Positions 16,974 to 18,436 of a stretch of 18,436 nt of DNA are shown piece by piece. The stretch's first letter is position 1, and every line of letters begins with the position of its first letter. This stretch comes from Terfezia claveryi (Eukaryota; Ascomycota; Pezizomycetes; Pezizales; Pezizaceae). Location: the NCBI GenBank assembly GCA_015179025.1, contig WHUX01000579.1, positions 1-18,436 on the forward strand, written 5' to 3'. The position numbers and the translations under genes are program-made. Below the pieces are notes generated by a model. It was not told the DNA's origin and did no database searches. It saw only the letters and a list, made by a program, of their open reading frames with translations.

Positions 16974-18436
16974 TAAGTGTATGGAAGGATCTAGAACATG
17001 GCGAATGGTATAAGATTAGTATATACACAGGTCAGCTGTGAATCAGTTACAGATTATAGTGAACCGGATAATTGGGAAAATATTAGTGACGCAGACGAAA
17101 CCGATTCAGAAAGAGAACTCGTGACAGCTGTTTCTACGGTACAGAAACAATTCAACCCTGTAACGGAGTTTCCCTTATTATTTCCCAAGACAATTCCATG
17201 GGAATTACCTCCACTAAGAAAAATTAATCACTCTATCAAACCAAAAGCAGGAGCTACTTGGATACCAAAATGGCGACCCTCAAGACATCGATTTAGACAA
17301 CAAATCCATGACAAATTAGTCGAAGAAGAAGCATCAGGTCATATATATAGAGTAGAGAATGACACAAATGCTGTAGTCATGTTCACTATCCCTAAACGAG
17401 ATAAACCGGAAGAAGCCAGACATGTCAATGATTGTCGAGACCGCAATTTAGCCGTTGAACCGGACCACACCCCATTGCCAGATATTAATGAAGCAATTGA
17501 ACTAGTAGCGGAGAATCCCATTTGGACTAAGGTCGACTTAGCCGACGGATTTTTTAATATCAGGAATGATGAAGAATCTGAGCAACACTCTACCTTTTTA
17601 TGTCACATGGGATATTTCAGAAGTAGAGTTATGCAACAAGGGGATTGTAACGCACCTGCTACCATAGTTCGCATTATGCATGAAATTTTTAAAGACATGA
17701 TCTATAAAAATTTAATCATCTATATTGATGATATTATTATATTCTCCAAAACATATGAAGAACATATAGAATTGTTGAAGAAAGTACTTCAACGTCTACA
17801 GGACGAGAAATTTTATCTCAAAGAAAGCAAATGCCAGTTCTTTACTCCAAGATTGGAAATCTTAGGACACGTTTTGACATCAGATGGATTACATGTAGAC
17901 CCAAAGAAGAGGACTACTATATTAACATTTCCAACTCCTACAAGAAAAAAGGATCTTAGAGGATTCCTTGGAATCATTAATTATCTCAGCAGATTTATTC
18001 CTGACTTGGCATCGTATGCAAGCACCCTGTCAGAACTACAAGGAGAAACAAAGAAATGGGAATGGACAGATACTCATAACGCAGCGTTTGAAAAACTCAA
18101 GGAACTCGTGAATTCCCCACAAGTTTTAAAACCCTGGAATAATGAATCTACTGAACCCAAATATTTAGTCTGTGATGCTAGTGATGTAGGACTAGGATCT
18201 TGGATAGGTCAAGGACCGTTGACGCACATCAGACCATCATGCTTCCACTCTAGAAAATTTAATCCAGCACAACTCAATTATCCTACCTTTCAAAAAGAAT
18301 TATTAGCGATTATTGACTCATTAAATTTTTTGAAGCACAATTAAGAGGTACAAGTCACTATCCTCACCGACCACAAACCGTTAGTAACCTTCCATACTCA
18401 AACGCCTGCAGTCAAAAATTGAGGTGATGGCAAGAT
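16974..18436 (+). pseudogene. Gypsy reverse transcriptase and RNase H, partial
   Basis: The frame carries stops at 16974 (TAA) and 16992 (TAG), then is open for 448 codons from 16998, a TAA at 18342-18344, and continues in the same frame to at least TDHKPL at 18366. The ATG at 16998 is probably internal to the polyprotein. Reverse transcriptase motifs, numbered from that Met: FTIPKRDK, the first catalytic Asp in WTKVDLADGF (residue 180), and YIDD (residues 242-245, codons 17721-17732), followed by LKESKCQFF and LGHVLTSDGL thumb-region blocks. RNase H begins near residue 385 with LVCDASDVGLGSW (Asp 393), then NYPTFQKELLAI (Glu 434) and TDHKPL. The window ends before integrase. The core motifs are intact, so the catalytic part decayed late. 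Confidence 0.85.

Larger units (their letters stand above)
13226..18436 (+). mobile_element. Ty3/gypsy retrotransposon A, copy 2, running off the window
   Basis: The element starts TGTCACGGTGTAATGG at 13226 (LTR 5' end, shared with copy 1). It continues through U3 repeats, a TATA-like box and a long leader, then Gag, protease, reverse transcriptase and the beginning of RNase H in the order of Ty3/gypsy elements. Integrase and the 3' LTR lie beyond 18436. Several in-frame stops and at least one frame slip show it is not autonomous. Its composition is far less AT-shifted than that of the transposase relics to the left, indicating a younger insertion. The 5' LTR length is unresolved (at most about 1.4 kb); I could not identify a tRNA primer-binding site. 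Confidence 0.85.

Overview
The window looks like a gene-poor, transposon-dense stretch of a filamentous fungus, most likely an ascomycete. The evidence is the company of a pogo/Fot1-type DNA transposon, a Plavaka-type transposase remnant and Ty3/gypsy elements, next to very AT-rich stretches where coding frames survive but Gln and Trp positions have become stop codons. That last pattern fits repeat-induced point mutation (RIP). I see no host housekeeping gene, tRNA or rRNA.

Layout. 1-1242 is AT-rich degenerate sequence that I cannot assign. 1245-3590 is a complete but dead pogo/Fot1-like transposon with about 48-bp terminal inverted repeats (TIRs) and a TA target duplication; its minus-strand transposase is full of stops. 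3593-4528 is more AT-rich debris. 4529-8055 is a GC-richer, apparently non-coding 3.5-kb element with 9-bp terminal inverted repeats, TAT flanks, two long inverted arms (about 1.4 kb each, very similar) built largely of tandem repeats, and a TA-rich minisatellite loop: a foldback-type architecture. 8056-9440 is the minus-strand remnant of a Plavaka-like transposase, into which the foldback element appears to have inserted. 9441-10309 is repeat-rich spacer with a 69-bp and a 12-bp tandem array.

10310-11734 is the 5' part (LTR and leader, or a solo LTR) of gypsy element A, cut at 11734 by a second LTR-like insertion, B (11735-12751), with GCCACC on both sides. B carries a GAGCGAGC-type minisatellite. 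12758-13225 is spacer with short degenerate repeats. From 13226 to the window end lies a second copy of element A: LTR/leader with U3 enhancer-like repeats, a 200-codon antisense ORF, then Gag (with CCHC knuckle), protease, reverse transcriptase and the start of RNase H, all broken by in-frame stops. Integrase and the 3' LTR lie outside the window.

How the parts relate: the AT-rich transposase relics form the old, RIP-like layer. The foldback element and the gypsy copies are less eroded and sit in or beside that layer, so they probably arrived later. The least expected objects are the foldback-like element and the antisense ORF in the gypsy leader.
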